64,000 nt of DNA from Cyanobacteria bacterium FACHB-DQ100 (GCA_014695195.1 JACJNW010000016.1:1-64000), one strand, 5' to 3'; shown: positions 17,185 to 25,975, counted from the first letter of the stretch. Numbers and translations are program-made. Notes: generated by a model from the letters alone, not told the origin.

Positions 17185-18120
17185 CTAAATTTCTTTCATC
17201 GCTTCGCTAATTTTCTGGGTGACAAACGGCAAAATCGCTTCATTGTTGCTATGAGACTTGCCCTCAGTAAAGATAACGAGCAAAAAAGGCTGTAAGTCGG
17301 GAAGTTCAACATAAGCTGCATCGTGGCGCACTCGGCTCATTAGTCCGGCTTTTGACCAAACTTTTGCCGTTTGGGGAACACCGCCGCCGATAAAGCCGAC
17401 CACTTGGTTTTCGGGATCGGCTTCGAGGTCAGATGGATTGAGCGATCGCTGCATCAGCTCCATCATCGAGCGCGATCGTTCCGGTGTAACGGCAACGCCA
17501 CCGACGATGCTATGCAATAATCTTGCGGTCGCATTGGTTGTGAGCATGTTGCGATTGTCAAAGTTCTCGCCGTAAAACGATCGCTCTCGTCCGTAAGGGC
17601 CATCACACCAAGTTTTTTGATTCACGTTAATCGTAGTGAACTCTGACCAGTTGAGCGACTGAAAATAACGATTGACGATGTTGCGCTGGTATTTCCAGGT
17701 TTCAAACGGGGCGGGAGGCAGTTCAGGCCCTCCGGTTGTGCCGCTTAGGACATCAACGACGAGTCCGGTTGCATCATTGCTGGAATCGACAATCATATCG
17801 CGCATGGCTCGATCGAGTTCGGCAGAGGGTGGAATCATGCCACGTTCTAGCCATTCATGAGCCGCGACGAGGTAAAACAATTTGACCACACTGGCAGGGT
17901 AGATATTTTCAACTCCCCGATAAGCAAAGCCTCTGGGCGATCGTTGCCAAAACTCCTCCGGACGAATTGCGCCGCCAGTATTGACGAACACGGGCGAGTC
18001 ATACACAATCCAGGTCATTGCAATTTGATTTGGAGCGAGTTCCCGAAACTCTGCCCAAGTCGCTTGCAAGACTCGATCGCCCAAAGTTTCTAACCGTTCG
18101 TCTTTGTGGAAAAAAGTCAT
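17185..18120 (-). CDS. Serine hydrolase of the class A beta-lactamase fold
   Basis: 311 residues. The penicillin-recognition motifs are visible: Ser77-Val-Val-Lys80 in YPASVVKLFY, an SxN-like DSSNDATG around 112-119, and a KTG-like KAG in KVWSKAGLMS. This is the beta-lactamase2/PBP-related serine hydrolase family. No signal peptide is evident, so cytoplasmic location or a missed leader is possible. The family contains true beta-lactamases and housekeeping hydrolases; sequence alone does not show resistance activity. The start is 26 nt from the divergent NlpC/P60 gene, also a peptidoglycan-type function. Confidence 0.85.
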   Translation of the reverse strand: MTFFHKDERLETLGDRVLQATWAEFRELAPNQIAMTWIVYDSPVFVNTGGAIRPEEFWQRSPRGFAYRGVENIYPASVVKLFYLVAAHEWLERGMIPPSAELDRAMRDMIVDSSNDATGLVVDVLSGTTGGPELPPAPFETWKYQRNIVNRYFQSLNWSEFTTINVNQKTWCDGPYGRERSFYGENFDNRNMLTTNATARLLHSIVGGVAVTPERSRSMMELMQRSLNPSDLEADPENQVVGFIGGGVPQTAKVWSKAGLMSRVRHDAAYVELPDLQPFLLVIFTEGKSHSNNEAILPFVTQKISEAMKEI

Positions 18121-18146
18121 ACCCGTCTGAGTGAAATTTCTGTCTT

Positions 18147-18791
18147 ATGCACTATCGCACGATCGCGAATCTCAATCTCTACGATTCACCGGATTTAACC
18201 CGATTGGCAACGCAAGCCGCGATCGGTCGTTATCTCAAAATTTTGTCAGATTCGCCGCTTCAGGTGATGACTTGTGAGGATGATTATCCGGGATGGCTTG
18301 ATCCGCAGGATTTGAAGTTTTTGGAAGAAGCAGAAACTCCGTATCAATCGCCTGTATGGACGGCTCAGGAGGTTCGCGATCGTATTCCTGAAGTTATTGC
18401 CTTTACTCAAGCTGCAATGTCTGTTCCAAATGAATATCTATGGGGCGGAACGGTTGCACCGAACTATGATTGTTCTGGATTGATGCAGGCAGCATTTGCT
18501 TCGGTTGGGATTCGCTTACCAAGAGATGCTTATCAACAAGAAGCCTTTTTGCAGCCTGTAGAGGAGTTAATTCCAGGGGATTTCGTATTTTTTGGTACAC
18601 CTGAGAAAGCCACTCATGTTGGGCTTTATTTGGGGGACGATCGCTACATTCACAGTTCTGGCAAAGACAAAGGACGCAATGGAATCGGAATTGATCTGCT
18701 TTCGGAAGAGGGCGATGCTGTGAGTCGCTATTACTATTCGGTGTATCGAGGAGCAGGAAGAGTGATCTCTAGCTATATTCCCCAGCATTAA
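18147..18791 (+). CDS. NlpC/P60 family cysteine peptidase (C40)
   Basis: 214 residues. An N-terminal SH3b-like part (about 1-75: TIANLNLYDSPD, LKILSDSPLQVM) precedes an NlpC/P60 domain with catalytic Cys109 (PNYDCSGLM), His157 (ATHVGLYLG) and His169 (RYIHSSG). The layout matches the cyanobacterial gamma-D-glutamyl-L-diamino-acid endopeptidases used in cell-wall recycling. No signal peptide is evident. The stop is 1 nt from the start of the next gene, so the two are likely co-transcribed. Confidence 0.92.
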   Translation: MHYRTIANLNLYDSPDLTRLATQAAIGRYLKILSDSPLQVMTCEDDYPGWLDPQDLKFLEEAETPYQSPVWTAQEVRDRIPEVIAFTQAAMSVPNEYLWGGTVAPNYDCSGLMQAAFASVGIRLPRDAYQQEAFLQPVEELIPGDFVFFGTPEKATHVGLYLGDDRYIHSSGKDKGRNGIGIDLLSEEGDAVSRYYYSVYRGAGRVISSYIPQH

Positions 18792-18792
18792 G

Positions 18793-19932
18793 ATGAGTGT
18801 TCTGATTCTGATTTTCTGTTTCGTTAGCTTTTTTATTTCACTTTGGATTGTCATTCCGGCTCCGATTTTTTCGCTGTTGCCGTTGAGTGTGGGCGCACCA
18901 GAGATTAGTCATTGGCTGGTATTGACGAATACGATCGCCGCTTTGCTTGCCTTATTTCGCCTCAAATCTCTATCAATTTTCATTGGAATGCTGCTTGCTC
19001 TGAGTTTGAGTCTGCTTCCTGCTGTACAGCTTCCCGCAACAGTACAAAAAGCGACAGCCGCGATCAAAGCCAGTTTAGGGGAAATTCGCGTTCTACCTAA
19101 CTTTCGCTCTGCGCCTTTTGTTGTATTCGATGCGGTTCGCGGAATTCCTCAATCTGAGATTCGCCGGACTCTGAATATTGCGGTTGCAACCCCGGATAAT
19201 GTGCCGCTCAGGATGAATGTTTATCGTCCGATGCAGTCTGGGAAAAATCCAGCGATCGTCATGATCTACGGTGGCGCTTGGAGAACCGGATCGCCAAATG
19301 CAAATGAACAATTTAGTCAATATATGGCAGCGCAAGGATACACAGTTTTAACAATCGATTACCGACACGCACCCCAATACAAATTTCCAACTCAGATTGA
19401 GGATATTAAAACCGGATTGAAATTCATTCAGCAACACGCAGATGAATACGAAGTCGATCTCGATCGTATGGCAATCATGGGACGATCGGCAGGCGGGCAT
19501 CTAGCGATGTTAACGGCTTACGCGATTGATGCCTTTCCCTTTCGAGCCGTAGTCAACTACTACAGCCCAGTTGATCTCATTGAAGGCTATAACAATCCAC
19601 CTTTTCCTGACCCGATTGATAGTCGAGGAGTGTTACGCGCCTTTCTGGGTGGAACTCCAGTAGAGCTTTGCGATCTCTATCGCAAAGCTTCACCGTATCA
19701 ACAGGTACGATCGAACCTTCCCCCCACATTACTCATCTATGGTGGACATGATCATGTGGTGCGATCGAGTTTTGGTCGTAGCCTGTATGAGAAATTGAAG
19801 CAAAATGGCAATACTGCAATATTCATTGAAATTCCGTGGTCGGATCATGCTTTTGATGCAGTCTTTAATGGAAGTAGTAATCAATTATCGCTCTACTATA
19901 CTGAACGGTTTTTAGCAACAATGCTTAAATAG
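18793..19932 (+). CDS. Membrane-anchored alpha/beta hydrolase (esterase/BD-FAE-like)
   Basis: 379 residues. Three hydrophobic segments in the first 80 residues (LILIFCFVSFFISLWIVIP and following) are followed by an alpha/beta-hydrolase domain. The oxyanion motif is IYGGAWRTG (about 159-166), the nucleophile Ser232 is in GRSAGGHLA, the acid is Asp320 (GGHDHVV) and the His is 352 (SDHAFD). The family comprises esterases and lipases of the HSL/BD-FAE type; the substrate is unknown. It follows the NlpC/P60 gene with a 1-nt gap and overlaps the convergent Uma2 gene by 8 nt. Confidence 0.88.
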   Translation: MSVLILIFCFVSFFISLWIVIPAPIFSLLPLSVGAPEISHWLVLTNTIAALLALFRLKSLSIFIGMLLALSLSLLPAVQLPATVQKATAAIKASLGEIRVLPNFRSAPFVVFDAVRGIPQSEIRRTLNIAVATPDNVPLRMNVYRPMQSGKNPAIVMIYGGAWRTGSPNANEQFSQYMAAQGYTVLTIDYRHAPQYKFPTQIEDIKTGLKFIQQHADEYEVDLDRMAIMGRSAGGHLAMLTAYAIDAFPFRAVVNYYSPVDLIEGYNNPPFPDPIDSRGVLRAFLGGTPVELCDLYRKASPYQQVRSNLPPTLLIYGGHDHVVRSSFGRSLYEKLKQNGNTAIFIEIPWSDHAFDAVFNGSSNQLSLYYTERFLATMLK

Positions 19933-20509
19933 TAAATTCAATGTTCTCGTACAAATCAGCGGTTTTGATTTGAATGTTGAAGACATTAAAAGATATAACA
20001 GCATTTAAATCGCTGTATAGAGTGAGTAACCATTGGTGAGCACCCGTTTTAACGTAATGCTCAACCTGAACTTTGTACTGATCAATCAAAAGGTACTCGC
20101 GAAAAGATTCGATCGTGCGATATGACACACACTTCTCTCCGCGATCGTAGTCTTGGGTTGATTTCGACAGCACTTCCGCGACAAAACAAGGATTCATAAC
20201 CGTATCGGTGCGTCCTAGCTGAAGCTGAATTGGCTTTTCCAAAACCATCACATCCGGATAAGTGTACAAAGACGAATCAGGAATCCAAAGCCGTTGATCG
20301 GTGGCAAAGACGCGATAGGGTTGTCTTCGTAATTCAGATCTTAAAGATGCGGCAAGCGCGATCGCTAATTCATTGTGATCCGGTGTTCCGCCCGTGATCA
20401 GAACAATGTCCCCGTTAATATAAGCGTGTCGCTCACGCGAGTTCAGTTCAAACTCTAGATATTCTTCGGGTGTTTTTTCCCAGTTTGAGCAATCACGATC
20501 GCATGACTC
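19925..20509 (-). CDS. Uma2 family endonuclease, start codon apparently lost (possible pseudogene)
   Basis: A frame of 194 codons runs from just after the stop at 20512-20510 down to 19925. It reads as a full Uma2 protein: KTPEEYLEFELNSRERHAYI, DIVLITGGTPDHNELA, RLWIPDSSLYTYPDVMVLE and PCFVAEVLSKSTQDYDRG, with the PD-(D/E)XK-like acidic residues. No ATG, GTG or TTG occurs in this frame before the conserved N-terminus. The nearest ATG (20504) is in another frame and meets a stop after three codons. The first standard alternative, TTG 20269, would remove about 80 conserved residues. An indel after the original ATG is the simplest reading. Confidence 0.7.
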   Translation of the reverse strand, partial: ESCDRDCSNWEKTPEEYLEFELNSRERHAYINGDIVLITGGTPDHNELAIALAASLRSELRRQPYRVFATDQRLWIPDSSLYTYPDVMVLEKPIQLQLGRTDTVMNPCFVAEVLSKSTQDYDRGEKCVSYRTIESFREYLLIDQYKVQVEHYVKTGAHQWLLTLYSDLNAVISFNVFNIQIKTADLYENIEFTI

Positions 20510-20525
20510 CTAAACCCTTTGATTG

Positions 20526-21476
20526 CTAATTTACAGGCTGCATCGCGAAAAAGGTCTCAGAAAGCTTGATGCCAACTTCGTTCGTGCGGCGCTGTAAATT
20601 GTCGAGAAATTCATGCAGCCCGGATTCCATTACATCTGAAATCGTAAGGTAATCTAAGTCCGATCGCAGCTTTCCTAAGTACCGCTCAATTTCGGTATTC
20701 CAGGTTCCTTCAGGCGTTCCCGTGATTTGATGCAGTGATCGTTCGGCTTGGCGAATACAATAGCGAATCGATCGGGGAAACTCGCGATCGAGAACTAAAA
20801 ATTCTGCAACGGAAGTCGGCGTAATCCGGTGTAAGCCGCGTTTGCGGTACATTTCGTAGGCGCTTGCCGATCGTAGTAACGCGATCCACTGCAACTGATC
20901 TAACGTTGTGCCGACATCCTTCACCGAAGGCAGAAGAATAAAATACTTCACATCAACAATTCGACTGGTTTTATCTGCCCGCTCTAACAAGCGACCCATT
21001 AATCCAAAGTGCCACCCGTCGTTGTGGGTCATCGTGGCGCTGGCGACTCCAGCAAACAAATGGCTAGCTAACTTAACTTCGCTGAAAAAGGTTTGAAAGT
21101 TGAGCGTTTCTTCGTTTGCAGCATCGTTGACAAAGTGATAGAAGGCATTAATTTGCTGCCACATTTCGGATGAGATAATTTCACGAACCGATCGCGCATT
21201 CTCCCGCGCTGCATTCAGACAGGAAATAATCGAATTCGGATACGCTCGATCAAACGTCAGAAATCGAATTACGTTCTCTGCGCTCGCTTCTCCGTATCGT
21301 TCTTCAAAAATAGGCAAATCGCCTGTGGTCAGCACTAACGGCTTCCATTGTTGTGAAGTTCCGATCGGTGAATCTAGTAATAACGTCAAATTCACATCCA
21401 CGAATCGCGCAATGTTCTCTGCACGTTCTACATATCGATTCATCCAGTAGATCGAATCTGCTACCCGACTTAACAT
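20526..21476 (-). CDS. Alpha-E domain-containing protein
   Basis: 316 residues, all-helical alpha-E family. It opens with MLSRVADSIYWMNRYVERAENIARF and contains FLVLDREFPRSIRYCIRQAE. These proteins are almost always encoded beside a circularly permuted ATP-grasp protein, as here (12-nt gap). The pair is proposed to take part in a peptide-like modification or ligation pathway often linked to a transglutaminase-like protease; the biochemistry is unproven. GAGGGATTAG on the minus strand provides a ribosome-binding site. Confidence 0.92.
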   Translation of the reverse strand: MLSRVADSIYWMNRYVERAENIARFVDVNLTLLLDSPIGTSQQWKPLVLTTGDLPIFEERYGEASAENVIRFLTFDRAYPNSIISCLNAARENARSVREIISSEMWQQINAFYHFVNDAANEETLNFQTFFSEVKLASHLFAGVASATMTHNDGWHFGLMGRLLERADKTSRIVDVKYFILLPSVKDVGTTLDQLQWIALLRSASAYEMYRKRGLHRITPTSVAEFLVLDREFPRSIRYCIRQAERSLHQITGTPEGTWNTEIERYLGKLRSDLDYLTISDVMESGLHEFLDNLQRRTNEVGIKLSETFFAMQPVN

Positions 21477-21488
21477 CTTTCTAATCCC

Positions 21489-22925
21489 TCAACTCACAAC
21501 CCAAGTATCCTTATAGCCGCCACCCTGCGATGAATTCACCACAAGCGACCCTTTCTTCAGCGCCACACGGGTCAATCCTCCCGGAGTCACATAAATATCC
21601 TCACCGTAGAGAATGTAGGGGCGCAAATCTACATGACAGCCCTCAAACTCATCCCCCATCAACGCGGGAACTCGCGATAAAGATAAGGTCGGCTGAGCAA
21701 TATAGTTGCGTGGAGCCGCTTTAATTTTTGCTGCAAACGCTTCTCGCTCTGCTTGGGTTGACTGCGTTCCGATTAGCATTCCGTACCCGCCCGATTCACT
21801 TGCAGATTTGACCACTAACTGATCCAAATTTGCTAAAACATGATCTAACTGCGATCGCTCCCAGCATAGATACGTGGGCACATTCGAGAGAATCGCATCT
21901 TCGCCCAGATAATACTGAATCATCTGCGGCACATAAGCGTAAATCACCTTGTCGTCTGCGACTCCGGTTCCGAGCGCATTTGCCAGCCCCAAGCGCCCCG
22001 ATCGATACACCTCCATCAATCCTGGAACACCCAACAACGAATCTGGACGAAACGCCAACGGATCAATAAATTCATCATCAATCCGCCGATAAATCACATC
22101 CACGCGCTTCAAGCCTTTTGTGGTTCGCATCTGAAGATAGCCATCGGACACCACGAGATCGCGCCCTTCCACCAGTTCCACGCCCATCTGCTGCGCCAGA
22201 TAAGAATGCTCAAAATAAGCAGAGTTATAAATTCCAGGTGTGAGTAAGACAACGGTTGGATTATCAATGTAATCGGGTGCAAGATTCAGCAAAGTTTCGA
22301 GCAGGTGGCTCGGATACTCTTCGACGGGCTGAATTTGCATTCGGTTAAATACAAGCGGCAGCGTACTTTTCATAATCCGCCGCCCTTCTAGCACATAAGA
22401 CACCCCAGACGGGCAGCGCAAATTGTCTTCGAGAATGTACCACTCTCCAGTGCGATCGCGCACCAAATCCACGCCGCTAATGTGCGACCAGATGCCTTTG
22501 GGGGGCTTGAGATCCATGCACTGCTTGAGAAAACCTTGCGACGAATACACCACATCTGCCGGAATCACACCATCACGGACAATTTTCTGATCGCCGTAAA
22601 CATCCGCGAGAAACTGATTCAGGGCATAAATTCGCTGCTTCAGTCCTTTTTCTAGGACTTGCCACTCTGAAGCCGCGATCGTCCGGGGCAAAATATCAAA
22701 CGGAAAGATCTTCTCTGTCCCCTGATTGTCGCGGTACACATTGAAAGTCACACCCATTTTGAACAGCGCAATCTGAGCCGCCTGCTGCCGATGCTGAATT
22801 TCTTCAAGCGACAGTGAATTGATGCGATCGACGAGTGGAATCGCTTCCGGGCGAGGCGAACCCGGCGCATGGAATAATTCATCGTAAAAATGCCCCGGAT
22901 CATAATTTGCTAGCTTCACAGTCAA
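21489..22925 (-). CDS. Circularly permuted ATP-grasp type 2 protein
   Basis: 478 residues. The family pattern is clear: YDELFHAPGSPRPEA near the start, VYRDNQGTEKIFPFDILPR, DGVIPADVVYSSQGFL, YILEDNLRCPSGVSYVLEGR (ATP-grasp ligand region), VKSASESGGYGMLIG and the C-terminal DLRPYILYGEDIYVTPGGL. Probable ATP-dependent carboxylate-amine ligase working with the alpha-E protein encoded downstream. The start used is TTG 22925; no ATG lies before the conserved N-terminus. Confidence 0.93.
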   Translation of the reverse strand: MTVKLANYDPGHFYDELFHAPGSPRPEAIPLVDRINSLSLEEIQHRQQAAQIALFKMGVTFNVYRDNQGTEKIFPFDILPRTIAASEWQVLEKGLKQRIYALNQFLADVYGDQKIVRDGVIPADVVYSSQGFLKQCMDLKPPKGIWSHISGVDLVRDRTGEWYILEDNLRCPSGVSYVLEGRRIMKSTLPLVFNRMQIQPVEEYPSHLLETLLNLAPDYIDNPTVVLLTPGIYNSAYFEHSYLAQQMGVELVEGRDLVVSDGYLQMRTTKGLKRVDVIYRRIDDEFIDPLAFRPDSLLGVPGLMEVYRSGRLGLANALGTGVADDKVIYAYVPQMIQYYLGEDAILSNVPTYLCWERSQLDHVLANLDQLVVKSASESGGYGMLIGTQSTQAEREAFAAKIKAAPRNYIAQPTLSLSRVPALMGDEFEGCHVDLRPYILYGEDIYVTPGGLTRVALKKGSLVVNSSQGGGYKDTWVVS

Positions 22926-23076
22926 TCACCCAAACAAGCTACTTGATTAATAGGATTGTCTGAACTTTCTAAGCTGTAAAGCTGAATACGAAAATAGTCG
23001 TGCCAAAATCAAGAAATATGACAGAATTGCTCGATCGAAGGGTGAACGGTGCAAGGTGAAGGAGTGGAATTCTGCC

Positions 23077-23610
23077 ATGATTGCGATGACTTATGTAGCA
23101 GATTTAGGACAAGGACAAACTTTAGCGATCGAGAATGCGAGGACTCAAACTGTGATTACTTGGGAAACCAAGAGCGCAGGACAGCAGCAAAGTCAGCAAA
23201 TGAGTTTGTCGCTAGGTCAGTGGTCAGCCTCTCCGATCGTGTTTAGAATGTCCTTCGGTTTTATTCTGCAAATTGAGTCGAACCAACGTGCTTATTACAT
23301 CCGTCTGCAAGCAAATAGCATTAGCTTATTGAGTGAAGTACCCTTGATGCTGGGAGCGCAGGAGATTCCGTTGCGGAATGTTGCAGCTTCTAGCATGAAA
23401 GTGTCAGAGATAAAGCCCTTAGAACCGCTCCGAATGGGCAATATGTCGATGCAGATGGAGCCGATGCAGATGAGCATGGGCGAAATGAAGATGAGTATGG
23501 CGACTTCTAGCAGTAGTAGTAGTGCGATCGCTCGCTACTGTCGCAACTGTGGCAGAGAGGTAGGAGATCGCGATCGGTTTTGTTCTCAGTGTGGTGCGAA
23601 GCTGAGTTAG
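23077..23610 (+). CDS. Met-rich protein with C-terminal zinc ribbon
   Basis: 177 residues from ATG 23077 (a GTG at 23056 would add 7). Residues 1-105 look like a beta-rich domain (TLAIENARTQTVITWETK, IVFRMSFGFILQIES). A methionine-rich stretch (MGNMSMQMEPMQMSMGEMKM and on) leads to a poly-Ser linker and a double-CxxC zinc ribbon (YCRNCG ... FCSQCG). The Met spacing resembles copper-binding Met motifs of envelope proteins, but no signal peptide is seen and no function is recognised. It stands alone between divergent and convergent neighbours. Confidence 0.75.
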   Translation: MIAMTYVADLGQGQTLAIENARTQTVITWETKSAGQQQSQQMSLSLGQWSASPIVFRMSFGFILQIESNQRAYYIRLQANSISLLSEVPLMLGAQEIPLRNVAASSMKVSEIKPLEPLRMGNMSMQMEPMQMSMGEMKMSMATSSSSSSAIARYCRNCGREVGDRDRFCSQCGAKLS

Positions 23611-23646
23611 GGGTTCTAAGTCCATTGGAAATGGGCTTTCGTCGAT

Positions 23647-23683
23647 AAAAAAAGCAGTGTCTTTGGCTAGCCGAAGACACTGC
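23647..23683 (-). terminator. Intrinsic terminator of the holin-like gene
   Basis: A stem of at least 10 bp (GCAGTGTCTT / AAGACACTGC, extendable inward) at 23654-23683 is followed on the minus strand by seven T residues (A-tract at 23647-23653). It lies 42 nt past the stop of the minus-strand gene ending at 23725. Confidence 0.9.
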
Positions 23684-23724
23684 ACCCTTGTAGAAATAGA
23701 ACCATTCAAGTCAATTGAAATCTG

Positions 23725-24096
23725 TTACTGCTTAGCAGGCAACGCACCCATCCCTTTCTCCACAAAGTATCGATCGAGGAATGTGGTAGCAAAAGACAGA
23801 ACCACAGGTGCCAGAATGAATGCAAGGAACCCGTGAACCGCAAAGCCAGGAACAAACAGTGAAGCCAGCCAGAAACACATCCCGTTAACAACGAGCGAAA
23901 ACAATCCAAGCGTCAAGATGTTAATCGGCAAAGACAACAAAGAAAGCACAGGCTTAACGAAACTATTGACCAATCCAACCGAGACGGCAGCAATCAACGC
24001 AGCAGGGAAGCTTGCGATCGTCACACCCGGAATCACCAGATCTACAACGAGTAAGCCGAGCGCAGTGGTCAACATCGTGAGCAAAAAGGTAAGCAT
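23725..24096 (-). CDS. Phage-holin-family-4 / YvlD-like membrane protein
   Basis: 123 residues from ATG 24096, preceded by AGGAGAA on the minus strand; a longer frame to 24240 lacks a ribosome-binding site. Four hydrophobic segments (LTFLLTMLTTALGLLVVDLV; ALIAAVSVGLVNSFV; LPINILTLGLFSLVVNGMCFWLA; GFLAFILAPVVLSFATTFL) with the LVNSFVKPVLSLLSLPI motif typical of the phage_holin_4_2/YvlD family. Despite the name, chromosomal members are not linked to lysis; the role is probably in the membrane or stress response. First of several short membrane genes on this strand. Confidence 0.87.
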   Translation of the reverse strand: MLTFLLTMLTTALGLLVVDLVIPGVTIASFPAALIAAVSVGLVNSFVKPVLSLLSLPINILTLGLFSLVVNGMCFWLASLFVPGFAVHGFLAFILAPVVLSFATTFLDRYFVEKGMGALPAKQ

Positions 24097-24139
24097 AGGA
24101 AGTTCTCCTGGGTAGATAGTTAAACAGAGTGAATCAATG

Positions 24140-24331
24140 CTAGACAGAGCCTGTAGGCTGATTGAGTTTTGCATCTGCCTTAGAAATTGCCCACAGTGCA
24201 TGAATAATCCCAGGCACCCAGCCGAATAGTGTGAGTGCAATGCTGATCAATAGCGTAAAGCTAAAACCATAGGTAAGAAACACTGCAACAGGGGGCAGAA
24301 GAATGGCGAGGAGTAGTCGGAACAGTTGCAT
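24140..24331 (-). CDS. Pmp3/YqaE family small membrane protein
   Basis: 63 residues, two membrane helices: LFRLLLAILLPPVAVFLTYG and LLISIALTLFGWVPGIIHALW, ending in a short polar tail. This is the UPF0057/Pmp3 family, small hydrophobic proteins often induced by salt, cold or osmotic stress. It lies immediately upstream of the holin-like gene on the same strand. Confidence 0.9.
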   Translation of the reverse strand: MQLFRLLLAILLPPVAVFLTYGFSFTLLISIALTLFGWVPGIIHALWAISKADAKLNQPTGSV

Positions 24332-24385
24332 AAAATTGTCCTCATCGTGAATGACAAAAATGGGTAAGACTCCAACCTTGATGAC

Positions 24386-24943
24386 TTAGGTTCTATCCGA
24401 CTGCTGCACTGTACGAATGGCTGCACTCAGACGTTGCTTAATCTGCTGCCGAATCTGCTGTTCTTTGCGAGCCACCAAAGTACCTTGGTCTGCAACCTTA
24501 AGCTCGATTTCAGCTTGTTTCTGCTGCAGTGGAGCGGTCTGGATTGTTGCTGCGTTGGCTCTAGACTTGGCGTACCAGATTCGGAACTGTTCTAAACGCT
24601 GTTGAATAGTTGCATATTGATTACGCAGCTGTGCATGATAAGCATCACCATAGCGATCGGTTAGCTTGGCATCTAACTTAAGCAGCAAGCTTTTGATCTG
24701 CTTAGCAATTTGGGTTTGAGTAGCCGTTGTCCGGAAAGGCGCTTTGGCTGTCTTTGATGCAGCGTTTTGGCTGGCAGTTGAAGTCGTTTGTGAGTGTGTA
24801 GAGCTTTCATCTGTGCCTGCTTTTAGCTCTGTGATCACAGCCGCAGTCGCACTTTGAATGATTTGGAAAATTCTAGCGGTGCGAGTTTCGCTTTCTGCTT
24901 TGATTTCTTGCGAGTTAAGGCGATCGTTCGGTTCAGTCATCAT
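24386..24943 (-). CDS. Hypothetical Gln/Thr-rich helical protein
   Basis: 185 residues, no family recognised. The N-terminal 75 residues are Ser/Thr/Ala-rich and probably disordered. The C-terminal half is helical, with coiled-coil character (LLLKLDAKLTDRYGDAYHAQ, YATIQQRLEQFRIWYAKSRA, EQQIRQQIKQRLSAAIRTV). The protein is hydrophilic, with no signal peptide. Lies in a run of minus-strand stress-type genes between the Pmp3 and YkvA-like genes, 35 nt after the latter. Confidence 0.75.
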   Translation of the reverse strand: MMTEPNDRLNSQEIKAESETRTARIFQIIQSATAAVITELKAGTDESSTHSQTTSTASQNAASKTAKAPFRTTATQTQIAKQIKSLLLKLDAKLTDRYGDAYHAQLRNQYATIQQRLEQFRIWYAKSRANAATIQTAPLQQKQAEIELKVADQGTLVARKEQQIRQQIKQRLSAAIRTVQQSDRT

Positions 24944-24978
24944 TCACCTTCCACCTAAATAAAGGATTGCTAATTGAT

Positions 24979-25245
24979 TCAGTTAGCTGCGATCGAGTCG
25001 AGATTGCTCGCTTTAGCTTTGCGGTTTTTGAGTTGCTCAACCAGAATCTGAGAGACTTCGGCTGCTAATACACTCACCACAATGCCATCATCAATCCAAC
25101 CAAGAACTGGAATTACATCAGTTGCAAAATCAATTGGGCTAACCAAATAAAGCAAGCTTCCGGCAATCACAATCCAACGATATTTAGAGTTGCGGAGAAG
25201 TGCGCGGTACCAGTTGTACAGGGGCTGGGCGATGACTTTTTTCAC
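24979..25245 (-). CDS. YkvA/DUF1232 family membrane protein
   Basis: 88 residues. The DUF1232 core WIVIAGSLLYLVSPIDFATDVIPVLGWIDDGIVV is intact, including the SPID and D-x-(I/L)-P motifs. Single hydrophobic hairpin, function unknown; often found near stress or membrane-homeostasis genes, as here. The gene begins the run of small minus-strand genes ending with the holin-like gene. Confidence 0.9.
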   Translation of the reverse strand: MKKVIAQPLYNWYRALLRNSKYRWIVIAGSLLYLVSPIDFATDVIPVLGWIDDGIVVSVLAAEVSQILVEQLKNRKAKASNLDSIAAN

Positions 25246-25379
25246 TGAAGGACTCTTTCGACCGACAAGACTATCTTGACAGATCTAGAAGCAGCAGTCT
25301 GGTGTGGAAAACCCTTGAAGTTGGTGTATTCTTACGACCTACTGGCATTCCTGACAGCGCAGGAATTGAGACCAAAATA

Positions 25380-25406
25380 GGGTTGCTACGATCGTCGTAG
25401 CAACCC
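25380..25406 (-). terminator. Hairpin after the 137-residue hypothetical gene
   Basis: A perfect 12-bp stem, GGGTTGCTACGA / TCGTAGCAACCC, with loop TCG, lies 35 nt beyond the minus-strand stop at 25441. On the minus strand it is followed by TATTTTGG, a short T-run, consistent with a weak intrinsic terminator. Confidence 0.65.
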
Positions 25407-25440
25407 CGCGAACACTAAGAATTTAAGCGCAAAAAATAGC

Positions 25441-25854
25441 TTAACTCACAGGTGAAATCTTTAATACCTCATCTAATAGTTGTCTTGCTGCCTGTGCTTT
25501 TTCCAATGCTGCTTGATGATCGCTATGAGCGCGAACTAAGCGCATTAAACCTCCAACTCCAGTTTTAAGCTGGTCTAACTCTTCTCCACTGACCAATTCC
25601 CCATCCAGCATTCTCAGCAGCAGGGGTTTGATGTCGCCTACTTCCTGCCGCACCTTTTGCAGCTTTTCAACGGTACTGAGCAGGGTTTTTAATGAGTTGA
25701 GAATTTCGTCAATATCTTGAGGGGCTTCTGCCGCATCGGGTGAGGTTTCGGCTGTCTCGATCGATCTCTCCACATCTTGCTCTTCTACATCTTGCTCCTC
25801 TAAATCGATCGACGACTCCAGCTTCTCAGCTTTTTGCGTGTTCGTGCGTGGCAT
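25441..25854 (-). CDS. Hypothetical acidic protein with helical C-terminus
   Basis: 137 residues, not recognised. The N-terminal 48 residues are Glu-rich with a small repeat (EEQDVEEQDVERS) and are probably disordered. Residues about 49-135 are amphipathic helix (DEILNSLKTLLSTVEKLQKV, DQLKTGVGGLMRLVRAH, KAQAARQLLDEVLKI), which may form a helical bundle. Cytoplasmic, no cysteines. A terminator-like hairpin follows the stop, so it is probably transcribed separately from the genes downstream. Confidence 0.75.
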   Translation of the reverse strand: MPRTNTQKAEKLESSIDLEEQDVEEQDVERSIETAETSPDAAEAPQDIDEILNSLKTLLSTVEKLQKVRQEVGDIKPLLLRMLDGELVSGEELDQLKTGVGGLMRLVRAHSDHQAALEKAQAARQLLDEVLKISPVS

Positions 25855-25975
25855 ATCGTGGTTCCTTCGGATAAGGCTGAATTTAACTTGCTCAACCCAC
25901 TTATTAAAGCATTGATTTGACGAGGTACAAGCTTAGAAGTAGTACGATCAATGTTCTTAGGTCTGCTGTAGACAA

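Noticed and set aside
17185-18120. Antibiotic-resistance beta-lactamase
   Set aside because: The fold motifs are present, but the KTG box is KAG, no signal peptide is seen and there is no resistance context.
23725-24240. Phage lysis holin
   Set aside because: The family name is historical; no endolysin or phage genes adjoin, and the setting is a run of stress-type membrane genes.
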